Assembly (NCBI GenBank): GCA_033439265.1
Contig: JAVTVX010000013.1
Coordinates: 16,162,500-16,226,499, forward strand
Length of the DNA: 64,000 bases
Origin: Dillenia suffruticosa
Lineage: Eukaryota > Streptophyta > Magnoliopsida > Dilleniales > Dilleniaceae
Reading direction: 5' to 3'
The notes beneath the pieces were generated by a model. It was not told where the DNA came from. It saw only the letters and a program-made list of their open reading frames with translations, and made no database searches. The translations under genes were made by a program, and so were the position numbers. Positions 1 to 13,000 of this stretch are shown here, piece by piece. Numbering within the stretch: the first letter of the stretch is position 1; each line of letters opens with the position of its first letter.

Positions 1-1478
1 GACAGGAATCATAGGATGGGTTAAGTTCTGGTTAATGCCATGGCTAGGTTACCACTTTTGGGTAAATACTACTGGCTACCAACTTATATTTGTGCAGTTT
101 TGAAAAACAGTTGATTTTATTGAATGTGAAATTTCCTTCTCACAATATAAAGCCTTTTAAGTTTTTTCCACTTTGAATTAATATGTGCTTGCACCTCTCT
201 CTCTCTCTCTCTTTCTAGTTGTTGAAGAACATCTGAGTTGCTTTTCCTGTCATACTCATCCACTTTTTCTTTATGACAAAATCTTCATATCCACTTTTGA
301 TCTCTCTATGCATATATGAGTTAATCTGGAAAAGCTCCCTTGGGGTCCCACATCCTCAAATCTGGTTTCACTATAGTTGTAGAGAGAATTCCCTTTTGGA
401 TGTTGACTTTGTATGAATAGATGTTATCCATCTCAGATACTTGATCACCGACCTTCGACAATTCTGTTGTTATCACTTTAATCTGTTTACTGGTCAAGCT
501 CAGGCATTCTTTTACTTGAAAGGGTTCCACTTTTCCTCTCCAGCTTGACAATGTTTTATCAGTCCTCTTGAGTTTTCCTGACGCACACAATTTTGAGTTT
601 CTTTTCTGTATGGTTTACATAGTTCTGCATTGCAACTTGAATATTATATTAAATTTGTGTAGTTTTATTCAGGAACACAATGATATTATCTGTTCACTCT
701 AATTCTTTTTTTTTTTTGGTTGTAACTCTAAATTCTTTTTTCCCCTCTGAAAGATGAGTACATTCACTATGGTCCATCATACGGCTCCACACATACCTTT
801 TAAATACTCGGATGACTGGAATGCAGCTCAGGCTCAGCTTCACGGGACAATTCACTGTGACTATCCTAGCTGGTGATTTTTCTTCTCTCTTACAACCTTT
901 TGTGTTCCTCAATATTTATTATATTAATTATTAATATGCTCATTTTTCATACTGCTGTTCAACAGGATAGAGATCCTTTGCCATGACATCAATGTTCACA
1001 TTCCTCACCACATTTCTCCAAGAATTCCTAGCTACAATTTGCGGGCAGCTCAGGAATCTCTCTTTGAAAATTGGGGAAAGGTAGAACCTATTATTCTTAA
1101 GCATAAATATGAAACCTTATTGGAAACCATAAGTGAAAACTATTTGCATGAATACCTTTTTATACCAAAAAAATATATATATATCTACTTAATTTTTGAA
1201 AAAAAAAAAGAAAAGAAAAAAATGGAAGGACAATGCATTCAATGGAGATATGATGCTGAAAAGCTTGCTTTTTCTTCATTCTTTATTGGGGGCCTAAAAT
1301 ATCATTTCACTTGCAGTATATGAACTTGGCGACATGGAATTGGAGATTAATGAAGACGATAATGACGGCCTGCCATATATATGATAAGGAGGAGAATTAC
1401 ATAGGTTTTGACAAGGTTGCTCCGGAAGAATCTCAACCCATTGCTGTCCTTAAAAGAGTGATGCCTGAGTTTGCTTGA
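1..1478 (+). CDS. FAD6: Omega-6 fatty acid desaturase, plastid (FAD6), 3' part
   Basis: This is the 3' end of the plastid omega-6 desaturase gene. The enzyme puts the second double bond into 16:1 and 18:1 acyl chains of plastid membrane lipids, using ferredoxin, in the chloroplast envelope. Four exons are readable: 1-61, 754-872, 966-1080 and 1317-1478, each with GT-AG introns and matching phase (the W codon is split across 872/966). The peptide contains [33 protein letters not shown], the third histidine box [19 protein letters not shown] and ends [17 protein letters not shown]. All match the FAD6 C terminus, as distinct from the ER-type FAD2. The first two histidine boxes and the transit peptide lie upstream of the window. 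The first intron (62-753) holds a short CT microsatellite near 197-213. The next gene is convergent. Identification is from remembered family sequence. Confidence 0.93.
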
Positions 1479-3127
1479 TTTCATTATCAGGCTGCTTCTT
1501 TGGTCTCTTGTTTGTAGTCCTTTTTTTTTTGGGGGGGGGGGGGGGGAGATAAATAGAAAAGATATAATTATGGTCATGGCAATTCAATTTTTTGTCTTGA
1601 ATAATTATAATATAATTTAATCTGAGGAAAAATTCATTTTATTTTTCCTCCAAAATGTGGTTCTTTTTTCATGTCTGTACTCGAAGAAAGAAATAGGTTT
1701 GGTTTTGATTGACCGAGTCTTTTCTTCACGAAAGTTTCTTGGAGGTTGGTTTTTGTCTGGATGGGCCTTGATAATCAGATAAAACCAAGTCAGACCCACT
1801 AATCTTTTGTTTATTTCCTCCTCTCATTTGAAAGTTCATGGAAGCAGACTATTGGAATTTGATGATTAGAGTTGACCATGTAGTGTGTGATGATATTGCC
1901 ACGGTGGATTTAGAAAATTAATGATGTTACGTTTATTCATGAGTGAAACATGGTTCAAAGTTTGTGGACTGTCCTCGGATTATCAAAACAATAAGTCTGC
2001 AGTTTTATTTATCTTTTATATTGTATTATAGTAAACTGTGTTGTGCAGAGACAGATGTGTCGTGACCGGCTTGCCAATGGTTTTTTACACTCAAGTTCTC
2101 TCTCTGGTTAGAGTATCTTGCAATTGAAATAACTGAAAATAAGGTGATCAGAATATCTCCAATTGAAATACAATTATTACCTCTAACAGAGTGCTTAAAC
2201 TTTGAATTAGAAAATGATTGCACATTTTTTTTTTGTTATAAAATTAGGGTTAGTGGGGGTAGAGTCAAACCCGGAGGAGTTTTAAATTTCTTTGTGGGGT
2301 GTGTTTGGAGTTGGGATCAGCACCAACTTTCGAAATCTAATTTAGAACTGTATATTAAAATGAAAGTCGAGCCAGGCAATCTGGTTAGTTTTGCTTTGGA
2401 GATGGGAACGTCTCCAGGGGCAATGGGTAGTTGTGATTGTGGTTCGTGTGTTCGATTTCCTCGTTGCAATGCCTTGATAATTTAAACAGCTGAAATTTTT
2501 CCCAAATGTAAATGAATTGAAAACCTAAATCTGATATGGGCATCATCATAAGCCAATTGGGTGCATAAGATTTAAGGTTCATGATCCCACACAACGGATG
2601 CATCAAACTCACCTGAAAAAACTAAAGTGATACCCATAACTTTATGCCAAGTGAACTACTTCACAAGCCTCTAGACCAGCTTGGCAGCTGCAACTGCTCA
2701 CATGACAAAAGCATCTCTTTCTCTGTAATTTTTCCCCCTTTTCCTTGACATTAAAGATGAAATTGAGGAAATCAAGGATCTAGTTGCAGTGGAAATCTTG
2801 GGATGAGAAACAACTTTGTTAAAAGGAAAAGGTCAAAAGAAGCATGGATTAGAGGGGCAGTCCAAAAGAACAAACAAAATACAGCCTTATTTAGTCGGTT
2901 AAAAATGAAAAGGGAAAATACATAGATAAGAGGGAAAAAGAAGTTCAAATTGTGGAAAATATGCAATCAGTTTCATTTTCATCGAGTCACTGTACATTTC
3001 ACAACTGCAGCAATTCAAACTTCGAATCTAACATATATAAGCCTTGCTTCAGAGCTTATCCAGTATATAATCAAAGATTTAGAAGAGAAGACCAAAATGA
3101 ACAAGGGAAAAAAAGCATATGCTAAAA
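1479..3127. other. Intergenic region between convergent FAD6 and BTB genes
   Basis: This holds the presumed 3' UTRs of the two convergent genes. A run of T followed by G sits near 1520-1546. No convincing coding frame was seen; the short open frames have no recognisable composition. A tRNA-like B-box motif (TGTTCGATTTCC) near 2450 stands alone without a clear A box. Confidence 0.6.
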
Positions 3128-4456
3128 TCATACAATTGGTGGAGGAGGAGTCTCCCAAATATCAAACACATTCTCCTCACTATGAAGAGTGAAAAGCCGG
3201 TCCCCTCCGATTGAAAAATCGCATATAGACCCGCCATTGCTGTGCCGCAGACTAGATGTCAGCACCCAATCAGGTCCACAAAATACTGAAATTGAATCAT
3301 TCATGGATGAAAAGAGTTGTCCCTCATGCAATGCTAGCTTAGGATAACAAGGCTCATCAGGCATTTTCCCTTTCATTAGCCTACTCCTTGAGCTCCACCT
3401 CACACTTCCTGCCCGGCGCCTCAAGTCCATAAACCCTAAATCCCCGTACTCATTTACCACACAAATAGCCCTGTTCTCCTCCATTGCTATACAATCTCTA
3501 ACCCTTTTCTCATCAACAGTTAGAGTAGTACCAACATCAGACCATGACCAAACCATATCCTTCATCCTAAAATCCAACAAACTTAGATAACAATTGTCCT
3601 TCCTAGGAAACAATGTAGAAACCAACAAGCAATTGCACCCATCAAGCCATTGAAGCCTATCAGCATCCCCAAGTGACCAGCCAGGACTCTCATAGAAAAA
3701 GTCAATCTGTTTCCCGGTAATCTGATCCCACACCCCAATACCATACTCATTACTCCTACCCCGACAACTACAAAACAACCTGTAATCATCTGAACACAAA
3801 CTCAATGCACCTGCAGTGAAACTCTTGTTCTGATTCTCATGAACGACCTTAAACTTATACCTTAACTCCCCAGAAGAGGCATTGAACAAACCTATCCCAC
3901 CATCACCTCTACCTAGTTTTTCACAAACACTAACCACAAAATTCTCAGGATCCACCCAACAAACATCATTAACTCTTTGATAATCAACTTTAATTGGACC
4001 ATGTTCTTCCATCATCCAATCATACACATGGACCATGCTACCGTGGGCCACCAGGCACCCGCCCTCCGGCCCGGCCCGTATGGCGGTCCCATCGCCCGGA
4101 GCCCGACCAGCAACTGATTTTGAAAGCTTTAGCCTGTTTCCATCAAATTGACCCCATTTTGCAGACCTTACATGATCCAGAAGACCATAAAACGAAGCTT
4201 CTCTGTATAACAACTTTTCCGGGACTTTTGAAGGGATGAATAATTCACCCGTTCTGAGGAGATCAAGAAGGATTGCAAAGCAATTAGGGTTTCTGTCAAT
4301 GAAATATTCTTGGGAAATTTCGGGGTTTAGATTCCAATTTTGGTCAAACAAGGCTCCAAAGAATGAATTTCTTCCAGCATTTGCTAAAGTTGTGGATGTT
4401 GTTTCAAAGATTTTGCCTCCCACGTTGAATTTGACTCTGTCTTTTTGAATGCCCAT
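3128..4456 (-). CDS. BTB/POZ (T1-type) domain protein with C-terminal beta-propeller
   Basis: This intronless gene encodes 442 residues. Residues ~8-100 form a K+-channel tetramerisation-type BTB domain (DRVKFNVGGKIFETTSTTL, then FFGALFD and an FIDRNP motif). The rest looks like a WD40/YVTN-like propeller, with strands such as GIGVWDQITGKQIDFF and FDIWETP at the end. Proteins with this architecture (Arabidopsis At2g24240, At4g30940, At5g41330 from memory) are thought to act as CUL3 ligase adaptors; that role is inferred from the domain only. The start codon (4454-4456) directly precedes the conserved GIQKDRVKFNVGG and needs no extension. Upstream in gene direction is a CT tract (+ strand GA, 4599-4616), a usual plant leader feature. 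Length agrees with the family. The protein ends in a proline run, PPPPIV. Confidence 0.9.
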   Translation of the reverse strand: MGIQKDRVKFNVGGKIFETTSTTLANAGRNSFFGALFDQNWNLNPEISQEYFIDRNPNCFAILLDLLRTGELFIPSKVPEKLLYREASFYGLLDHVRSAKWGQFDGNRLKLSKSVAGRAPGDGTAIRAGPEGGCLVAHGSMVHVYDWMMEEHGPIKVDYQRVNDVCWVDPENFVVSVCEKLGRGDGGIGLFNASSGELRYKFKVVHENQNKSFTAGALSLCSDDYRLFCSCRGRSNEYGIGVWDQITGKQIDFFYESPGWSLGDADRLQWLDGCNCLLVSTLFPRKDNCYLSLLDFRMKDMVWSWSDVGTTLTVDEKRVRDCIAMEENRAICVVNEYGDLGFMDLRRRAGSVRWSSRSRLMKGKMPDEPCYPKLALHEGQLFSSMNDSISVFCGPDWVLTSSLRHSNGGSICDFSIGGDRLFTLHSEENVFDIWETPPPPIV

Positions 4457-5000
4457 TTGTCAATTTGATCAAAATTGAATGCTCCAGATGAAGAAAACAG
4501 GAAATTAATTGAGTTTGATCAAATTTCGAATTTTCGTTATGAGGAAAAATTAGACGGTATTGAGAAGCAGGAGATAAAATACTAGACGTTGGAAATTGAG
4601 AGAGAGAGAGAGAGACTTCAGGAAAGAAAAGAAGTGTAACAAAACAGAAGAGACATGGAAGAGGATGAAGAAGCAGATGGAGTTGTGGGATTTTGATGGA
4701 ACTGGAGAAATCGCGCTCTTGGGTTTTCTAGAGGGTTGGATTTATGAGAAGGGTTTTAAAGAGCGTGGGATTTGGCTGGGTGGACTTGAAGAATTTGGAG
4801 CGGTTGAAGTTCAAAAAATCTCTCTCTCTCTCTCTCTCCCCCCCCCCCTCTCTATTCTTCTTTCTTTCCCCCGTTTGTCCCCATCCATTGGTCTTTTCAT
4901 ATGGTCTAGCCGTGTTTTTCCACTTTCCTTTTTTTGTTTTTTCTTTTCTAGTCTGGATCTAAATGCATGGAAAGACGACTGAGGAATACCTTAATCTCAA
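4457..5000 (-). promoter_or_regulatory. 5' leader/promoter region of the BTB gene with CT/GA tracts
   Basis: The region holds a GA run on the + strand (4599-4616, CT in gene sense) and an oppositely oriented CT run (4818-4853). An open frame on the + strand here (4596-4982) is low-complexity and is not taken as a gene. No clear TATA box was picked. Confidence 0.4.
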
Positions 5001-7189
5001 CATAAATTTGTATTTGAGGCAGATTGGTGAGACAAATGATATTTCATGAAACTTTTTACCTGTTTGCCTCGTATAAAACTTGTAAAATTTTAAATATTAT
5101 CATTAATTGATCTAAGACATAATAATTTATAAAAATCTATAACACTAATTTAGTTATGATCTCTTTGGATAAAGATAAAAGATTATAGTAATTTAATATA
5201 ATATATTTGTCATCGATCATATACTATTTTACAAGAAATGAAAAAAATGTTTTTGAATAATTTTTATTATTTTTATATTAATATTATTTGTCAAATAATA
5301 TGTAAAATATGTTTTATAAATTTCACTATTACAAATCATTAATTACTTTATAATTATTTACTTCATTTTATTATTATAAATTGACACACCCGCCGTTAAC
5401 GAAACGATACGATGAAATGACATTTTATAAATATATAAATAATAAAAATATAGATAAATACGTAAATATAAAAAATATAATGATTTTTATGTCGATATTA
5501 ATTATTTTATAAAAATAATAGAATAATCATATTTTTTAATAAAAAATTAAAATGATCAAATATATAATTATTAATTATAAGATAAAATAATATAAAAATA
5601 AAAATTATAAATAAATAAATAAATAATTTGTAAAATATTTAAAAAATATATATATAAATATAAAAAATATAAAAAAAAATTATATAAATATTAATTAAAT
5701 TAACAAATTGAGACGTTTTGAAAACTTTTTGAAAATAAAAAAGTGTTTCCAGAATGAAAAACCGTGACATTGAGAAGTTTCCACGGACCAGAGGTGAAGC
5801 ACTGCTCACTGCTGTTGTAGGGCAGGGTCCGCAGGGGCATCTTGTCCTAATCATCTTCGACCGTTCGGTACTCTCTAAGATTCAATGATCAAATTCAGGA
5901 GACAATCCAACGACTCTTTGGAAACAGGGTGGACTTCCACAAAGAAGGTTAGAAGTTTTAGGTTACAAGGTTCTCTCATTTAATATCATCTCACCAAACA
6001 GTTACCGAAATCAGCTCCTTTGCCACGAACATACCGTGTCTTGTGGGGCGACTTAATTTTTAATTTTAATTTTATTTTATTATTGAACAATTTGCTTTTT
6101 GAAATTTTTAATAATAAAATATTAAAACTATGGACACAACGTTCGAGGCTAATTGATTTCAGATTTTGTCTTTAATTGTTGCTTTAGGACTCCACGTATA
6201 AGGGTTCCCCTTATTTTAGCATACGCAAATATCGACTCCATTCCTTTTATGCTCTAACCAGGTGGGAGGGTCGGACCATGAATTAGTTTCTCTTTTTATT
6301 TTTATTTTTTTAATTTTTCAAAATACAGGTAATATATGAAAGATATAAATTTAATATAGAATTAGAGATCCGTAAAATTTATGTAAATTGAAAAAAAGAA
6401 ATTATCACCTATAATATGAGTTTCGAAACTTTTAACGAAATAATGATTCCACTTATCTAATAAATCATCTTTTATTTCAATTTATTTTGATTTTATTTTA
6501 TTTTACATGTGATATTTTTAATTAAAGTGAAGGATTGTAAATAAGTGACATACAATTTACAAATTAAAAAAAAAAAATCACATTTGTTTATAAAAAGAAT
6601 TTCAAATATTATTGTTTTGATATATTTTTGTGGGTGGAAAATACTTGAGGAACTTCATCACAAGGATGATGGGACAAGGTCTAAATTTCAGTGGGCATAT
6701 CAATAGAATATTGGGTCATGTCTGGCTGCCAAGGATTGGTCAATTCTATACTTAACATAACCAAATGAAAAATGTTCGTTTTCTTTCCGAATGGTTCTGG
6801 CGACTCATGGATACACCAAAATGAAAATATCTTCAATGGGGTCGTCCTCCATACAATACAGATAAGGTTGCAAGATAAAGGAGCCTTTTGATCAATCTAC
6901 AAATTCTTTTTTCATTTTTTTTTTGGGTTTCTACTTTTAGTTTGTAGAGATTAACATGGTAATTTGGCATAAAAAGTTATGCTTTGTTCAACCCTGTCTT
7001 ACGTGAAAATTAAAGTTTGAACAAAAAAAAAAAATCTTAATCCATATTGTTGGTTAACCAAATGAATCTCGAATAGGAAAAAATGAATGCTATGGAACCG
7101 CATAACACGTGTTTCCCCACAAGAGACTAATTTTTTTTTGGTTCTTTTTGTTAAGTGTTATGTTAAGTGAAATATTTCGTTTTTGTCAC

Positions 7190-7270
7190 CAACAAGATAA
7201 TTTAGTGATCACAACTCCTCCTTCAATATAATGATTTCAGATTCAAATATCTGTATAACAAAAAAAAAAA
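7190..7270 (+). repeat. Short tRNA-like repeat copy A (SINE remnant?)
   Basis: About 70 bp with an A-box-like TTTAGTGATCACAA and a B-box-like CAGATTCAAATAT, then poly(A). It aligns well with 33380-33460 and more loosely with 8857-8935. Confidence 0.4.
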
Positions 7271-7562
7271 ATTTAATTTCTTAGTAAAGTTGGGAGGGTG
7301 GGAAAGAGTTCAGCCCTCTATTGTGCGGCTTCACATAAATTTTTCTATGAACTTTGAATTACAAGAGATTTATAAATTATATTTGCTCAATAAGTTTAGA
7401 AAAGAATAATAAATATAGTAACTAAAAGTCCATACTTGAAAATCTGTTTCTTTCAAATATTCTTCTTTCTGTGACCTTCCTTCTTCAGGCATAACCTTGG
7501 CGGATAAGGATATAAATGAAGAAACGTCATCCTCTCTCCTTCTATCAATCCTTTCAAAAAGT

Positions 7563-7602
<40 letters not shown>
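7563..7602. repeat. (GAT)n microsatellite
   Basis: Uninterrupted run of about 13 GAT units. Confidence 0.95.
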
Positions 7603-7603
<1 letters not shown>

Positions 7604-8547
7604 CACCACGCAATGGGACCCCTGGTTTTGTTAATACGTTAACAAATGTATGAAATGAAGAACCTATTTTACCTTTGCGTACAAAATAGTAGAAAGAAAC
7701 CAAATCCAACCTTTAAAGTTGCTTCTCACTGAAATTGGGGCTTTCTCTATCTTTCCCTCCCCGTCAAGCTCTCTCCCAATTTTTTCCATATCTCGTATTG
7801 GTTCTCAAGGAAAATTAAACTGGCCAAGCAATTTCTATTTTTAGTTAATAAAGATTACCGAAAAAAAGGAAGGCAAGTTGAGAAGAGGACTCGATAAAAA
7901 CGTGCGAATGTTAACTTAATTGTGGCACAACTAATAGAGGAGAAAATGTCTAATGCAAACAAGTCCAATAATTTTGCAATTTTCAACATTAAACATGAAT
8001 TAAAAGAATAATATCAGTTACTCCTATTAAGGCTTTTAAGGGTACCCATTAGAAAAATCCCAGATGCGACACTAATTTGCTTTCTTCCCAACACTCTAAA
8101 ATTTTAGGTTAGGTAATCAGTAATAGTAATAGTAGTATCATTACTATTTACTATTATTTGAAATGACCTACCTCCTGATTGGAGCAAGATTTGGCATTGC
8201 TTGAACTCAAAGAGAAGAAATGCCATCATATTCCATCGGAGCTTGATTGCACCCAAGCTGTGGGATAGCTTCAACCAGTGGTTGCCTGACCCAATTTGCT
8301 AATATAGATATTTCCCAAAAATGTATGGTCCACTCCACAACTCAATCATATTAAATCACTTCAAACTCTCAAAAAATCGTTTCTTTTGGTTGTCGTAGTT
8401 GCTCTTGATCATTCCTATTGGGTCTCACAAACAACCTTTTTTTTTTCCAGTATAAAGATAACTTTGGACATAATTTATTGCACTTCTCAATGTTATCACC
8501 GAAGGAAGCTACGAAAAAAAAATTGTAAAAATCACCAAAAAGCTGTG

Positions 8548-8790
8548 GACTTGACAAAGTTTATTTATTTACTTATTTATTTTTTTACCTTGGATTAGAC
8601 TATCGTCCGGTATCTGAGATTTCATCCAAATTAAATTTGAATCGACCGTTATAGGGCCCATTTTTGTGGGGACAAGTCTCCCAACAAAGATCTCTCCATT
8701 CTTATGAAGAGTCGAACTCTCACATGATTAAGGGGCAACAGATTCCTTAATCATTTGAGCCAACGTTTGTCCGCCGACTTGACCAAGTTT
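8548..8790 (-). repeat. tRNA-derived SINE, copy 1
   Basis: The body is 8563-8775 on the minus strand. It has an A box near TGGCTCAAATGATTAAGG, a B box GAGTTCGACTC and a 3' part ending GAAATCTCAGATACCGGACG, followed by an A/T-rich tail (T-rich on +, 8563-8590). Target-site duplications GACTTGACAAAGTTT (8548-8562) and GACTTGACCAAGTTT (8776-8790) differ at one of 15 bases. It shares both boxes and the 3' end with other copies in this window. Confidence 0.85.
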
Positions 8791-8856
8791 CTCACTATTA
8801 CTCTGATTAATATTAAAAAGGAGTATGCTTAATATTTAAATAATTAAGTCTTCAGA

Positions 8857-8935
8857 TGGTACAGTTTAATTGTTACGATCCCTCTTTTAATCTAATAATC
8901 TGTGTTCAAATTTTGTGCAAACAAAAAAAATAATT
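8857..8935 (+). repeat. Short tRNA-like repeat copy B (SINE remnant?)
   Basis: Contains ATGGTACAGTTTAATTG, then CTGTGTTCAAATTTTGTGCA and poly(A). It resembles 7190-7270 and 33380-33460. Confidence 0.35.
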
Positions 8936-9484
8936 AAAATTTTTAATTTTGATTATTATTATTTAATAAAGAACATATATTAAAATATTAATAAATTCAA
9001 AATTCTAATGAACACAAAATTATTAAAAATCATAGAATTTAAAAATCTGGAACTTTGAAATGACATAATTTACCAAATGTGATGGCCATAAATACCAACC
9101 CTTCGATAAAATCAAACTGAAGATATCAAGTAGAAATATATTCTTCTTGCAATCGGGTGGTTCAAAAACATGATCATATCTTATTGCCCAGAACTCTACA
9201 TTCATAAGACATGGTCAAACCAGCGTACAAGGAACGCAAAGTTCGTGGCCGTCCATGATGCCGCGGACTGCATAGATTCGTCATGATTAGGAATCAATTA
9301 TTTGTTTGCTTCAAACCCAAGGAAGGAACAAAGATAGTTTCTTTATTATTTTTATTATTTTTATTATTATAATTCTTATTATTATTTATGATATTTGAAT
9401 TTAAATTTTTTTTTTAAAATAGATAATATAAGTTGAATTATTATTAATTAATTTTTTTATTATTATCAATTTATAAATAATCAC
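8936..9484. other. AT-rich flank of the copia element
   Basis: No gene seen. The stretch near 9260-9310 resembles 16140-16190 on the other side of the copia element. Confidence 0.5.
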
Positions 9485-10069
9485 CGTTGTAACATACATA
9501 TAAATTATGTATAACTTTAATAAAATGTAAATAGTGGAAATAATGATAGGCACCTTTATTTTTTGTGTAACAGTATAAATTACAAATGTCCACTTTTAAT
9601 ATAAATAATTAGGTATAACTCATGTAATAGTGGGATAGTGAGGGTGTAAATAACTTATTAGTTGGGTGAGTGATGATTACAATTCTTTTCACCACTAATG
9701 CCCTGCCTAATGGGATAAGTATTTTGTGCACCTATAAATAGGAATCTCATTTTCAATTATAATATATATATATAATCCTACAAGTATACTAGAGAGAGAA
9801 TATTGTTAAAGAGATGTGTTCTTTTGGTTGAGTTTTGAGTTCAAACATTTGTGCAGAATTTTTCAAACCAAACAACAAATCGTTGGGTTGTTGTATCCTG
9901 AAGGGGATGAGTCAAGTGAGTTCTACTACATCACTTCTTGAGTTGTTGACAACTGTAGAAGACTCGAATCTTCTTAAAGAGAGCAAGATATCTGCGCCTC
10001 AGCCTATAATCTTTTTATACAATTTCTCTACATTTTGTAATAAATTATTACTTTTTATTGCATTGTTCA
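9485..10069 (+). repeat. 5' LTR of the copia element
   Basis: Starts near TTGTAACATACATA and ends TTGTTCA. It aligns along its length with 14626-15216 and contains CCTATAAATAGG, a probable LTR TATA box. Confidence 0.85.
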
Positions 10070-13000
10070 CCAACAATTTTAGGGAGATTCTAATATGGAA
10101 ATTGCACAAGAAAAATCCGTCAACTAAGTTGGAGATCTTAACAAATCCTTCAAATTTCACAGTGCTCACTTTAAGATGGAAAGGAAAAGTGTTGTTCTAC
10201 CATAGCATTCTCAAGGTAGCTTATATTCTCACCGAAAAGAATCCCAATAAGGAAAACATTGAGGGCATGTCGGAGGATGAATAAATCGAACACTCAAAGA
10301 GATGTGCATGATATGAAATAGATGAGTATAATTATCGTTACTATATTTTAAATTGTCTTTCTGATCAATTCTATGATTATTATGAACATACTTATCTTAC
10401 TGTCAAGAAAATATGGAAAGCTTTACAACTTAAATACGACACTTAACAAGCCGGTGCAAAAAAGTATGTAGCTAGTCGCTTTTTTTGCTACCAAATGATG
10501 GATGGAAAATCTATGTTGGATCGAGTACAAGATTTTCAAATGATTGCTTATGAGATGCGGTCTAAAAGAGTAAATTTCGATGACAACTTGATAGTTTTTG
10601 GAATCATTGACAAGTTGCCATCAACTTTGGGAGAATTTCAAAAGACTTTACATCACAAACAGAAGGATCACTTTAAAAGATTTAATCACACGTATCCGTG
10701 TGGAGGAGGAGGTAAGAGGCCAAGATGCAATGGTTCAAGATACAAATGTGGACTCCACTAAGGTAAATCTCATATCATCAAATAGTTTTCCCAACAACTC
10801 TTGAAATACATATTTGAAGCCAAATAAGAATTTTGGAAATAAACATGATAAATTTCAAAACAAAAGGAAAAATTTCAATCACAAGAGAAAGAACCATGAC
10901 TACCCTCCTTATAAGAAACCTAGTGTATGTTATGTCTGTGGCAAGAGTAGGCATGTTACTCAAATTTGCATCAGAAACATGAAACTCCAAATCAAGCCAA
11001 AGTTACCGAAGAACCCTTTGTGGCTGTGGTGACAGACATATTTTTAGTAAAAAATTCTAAAGGGTGGTGGGTAGATTCTGGTGTCAATAGGCATATCTAC
11101 TATGACAAATAGTTGTTTAAAAAATATACTCCCTATGAAGAGCCTAAAATTATTATGTTTGGTGATTCTCACACTATTCAAGCTTTGGGGAGTAGTGAAG
11201 TTGAATTAAAATTTAAATCTGAGAAGTATTATTTTTAAAAGATGTGATGTATGCACCCTCCATGAGAAAGAATCTTGTGTCAAGTTTTATTCTAAACGAG
11301 ATTGGGTTCAAACAGACTATAGAGTCCAATCAATATGTGATTTCAAAAAGAGAAATTTTTGTCGGGAAAGGCTATACTCATGATGGAATGTTTAAATTGA
11401 ATATTGAAAATAAATTATGCAATACTTCAACTTATATGTTGTCTTGCATTAATTTTTGGCATACTCGTTTGTGTCATATCAATTCTAGTTATGTAGGTAT
11501 GATGAGTAAGTTAGGATTAATTCCAAAACTGAACAAAAATTTTGAAAAATATGAAACTTGTAGTAAGGTGAAAATCACAAAAGGATCTCACAAAATTGTT
11601 GAAAGAAAAACCAAATTACTAGAATTAATATATTTTGATTTATGTGAATTTGAAGGAATCTTGACTCGATGAGAAAATAGATATATCATTGTTTTTATCG
11701 ATTATTTCTCTAAATATACTTATGTATATTTGATTAAAAATAAAAGTGATACACTTCAGATTTTTAAATCTTACCTCCTAAAAGTTGAAATTCAATTTGG
11801 TAAAAAGATTAAAAGAATTCGAAGTGACAGAGGCCGTGAATGTGAATCCTTTGGGTTCAACTCATATGTTCAGTCTTTATGAATAATTCATGAAACCATA
11901 TCTCTATATTCATTTGCATCAAATGGTATAGCAGAAAGAAAAAATAGAACTCTAATAGAGTTGTGTAATATCATATTGATTGATTCATGTGTGCTCAAAA
12001 ATTTATGGGATGAGGCCATTTTGACAGCATGTCATGTGTCGAACCGTGTGCCACATTAAAATACAAAATTAACTCTTTATGAGTTGTGGAAAGGGTATAA
12101 GCTAAATTTGGGATATTTGAGAGTTTGAGATTATTTGGCGTATGGTAAATTACCCAAAAGACCCAAACCAGGTGTGAGAGCTACCACTTATATTTTTCTT
12201 GATTATGCAAAAACTAGTACAACATATAGGTTTCTTAATATTGAAAATAATGTGATTTTTGAGTTAAGTGATATTATTTTTCATGAAAAAATTTTTTTTT
12301 ACAAACTCAAAAACAGAGGGGGCAATTTTAGTTTACAAACAATTTTTAAAACTCTACTTCTACATCTAATTTACAAAATCAAGAAAATATTTATTCAATT
12401 CAGAGTTTAGAAAATTTGAAACGAAATACTTTTGAACAAAGGAGAAGTAAAAGATGTAGAATTGAAAAAGAATTTTGGTTCGCACTATTTTGTATACAAC
12501 ATTGAGAAACCTACTAACTATACAAGAAATTTTATCTTCTGAAAATGTTATGTTTTGGAAAGAAGTTGTAAATGATGAGATAGAATCTCTAATTTTAAAT
12601 CAAACTTGAAAATTAGTAGATTTACCTTCATGGTATAAAACAATTAGTTGTCAGTGGGTTCTTAGAAAGAAATTAAAACCAGATGAAACCGTAGACAAAT
12701 ATAAAGCAAGGCTTGTAGTTAAAGGTTTTACACATAAGGAAGATCTTGATTTATTTGATACATTTTCTTCTATTACAAGAGTGACATCTATTAGACTTTT
12801 AATTGCTCTTGCTGTAATTCATAATTTACATATTCATCAAATGGATGTCAAAACTATTTTCTTAAATGATGACTTGGAAGAAGAAATTTATATGGATCAA
12901 GCTGAGGGATTCAGCCTGGAGAAGAAAATAAAATGTACAAGCTTCAAAGATCCCTTTATGACTTAAAACAAGCACTTAAAATGTGGCATGAAAAATTTGA

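Larger units (their letters stand above)
5001..8547. other. AT-rich intergenic region, no gene seen
   Basis: Very AT-rich DNA (5050-5700 especially), homopolymer runs and a (GAT)n microsatellite at 7563-7602. A slightly more GC-rich patch lies at 5760-5900. No protein-like frame is recognisable; the open frame across the GAT repeat gives only a polyhistidine run. Confidence 0.6.

Noticed and set aside
2420-2480. Possible tRNA or SINE from a B-box-like TGTTCGATTTCC
   Set aside because: No matching A box at the right distance, no cloverleaf and no flanking duplication.
4596-4982. 128-codon frame upstream of the BTB gene
   Set aside because: Low-complexity start and end (Arg-Glu, then Ser-Leu-Pro runs), lying in the BTB leader on the opposite strand.
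7370-7609. Minus-strand frame with a polyhistidine run
   Set aside because: Produced by the GAT microsatellite; the rest has no protein-like features.
9835-10284. Open frame with a near twin at 14982-15254
   Set aside because: It begins inside the copia LTR and is repeated because the LTR is; it is not an independent gene.
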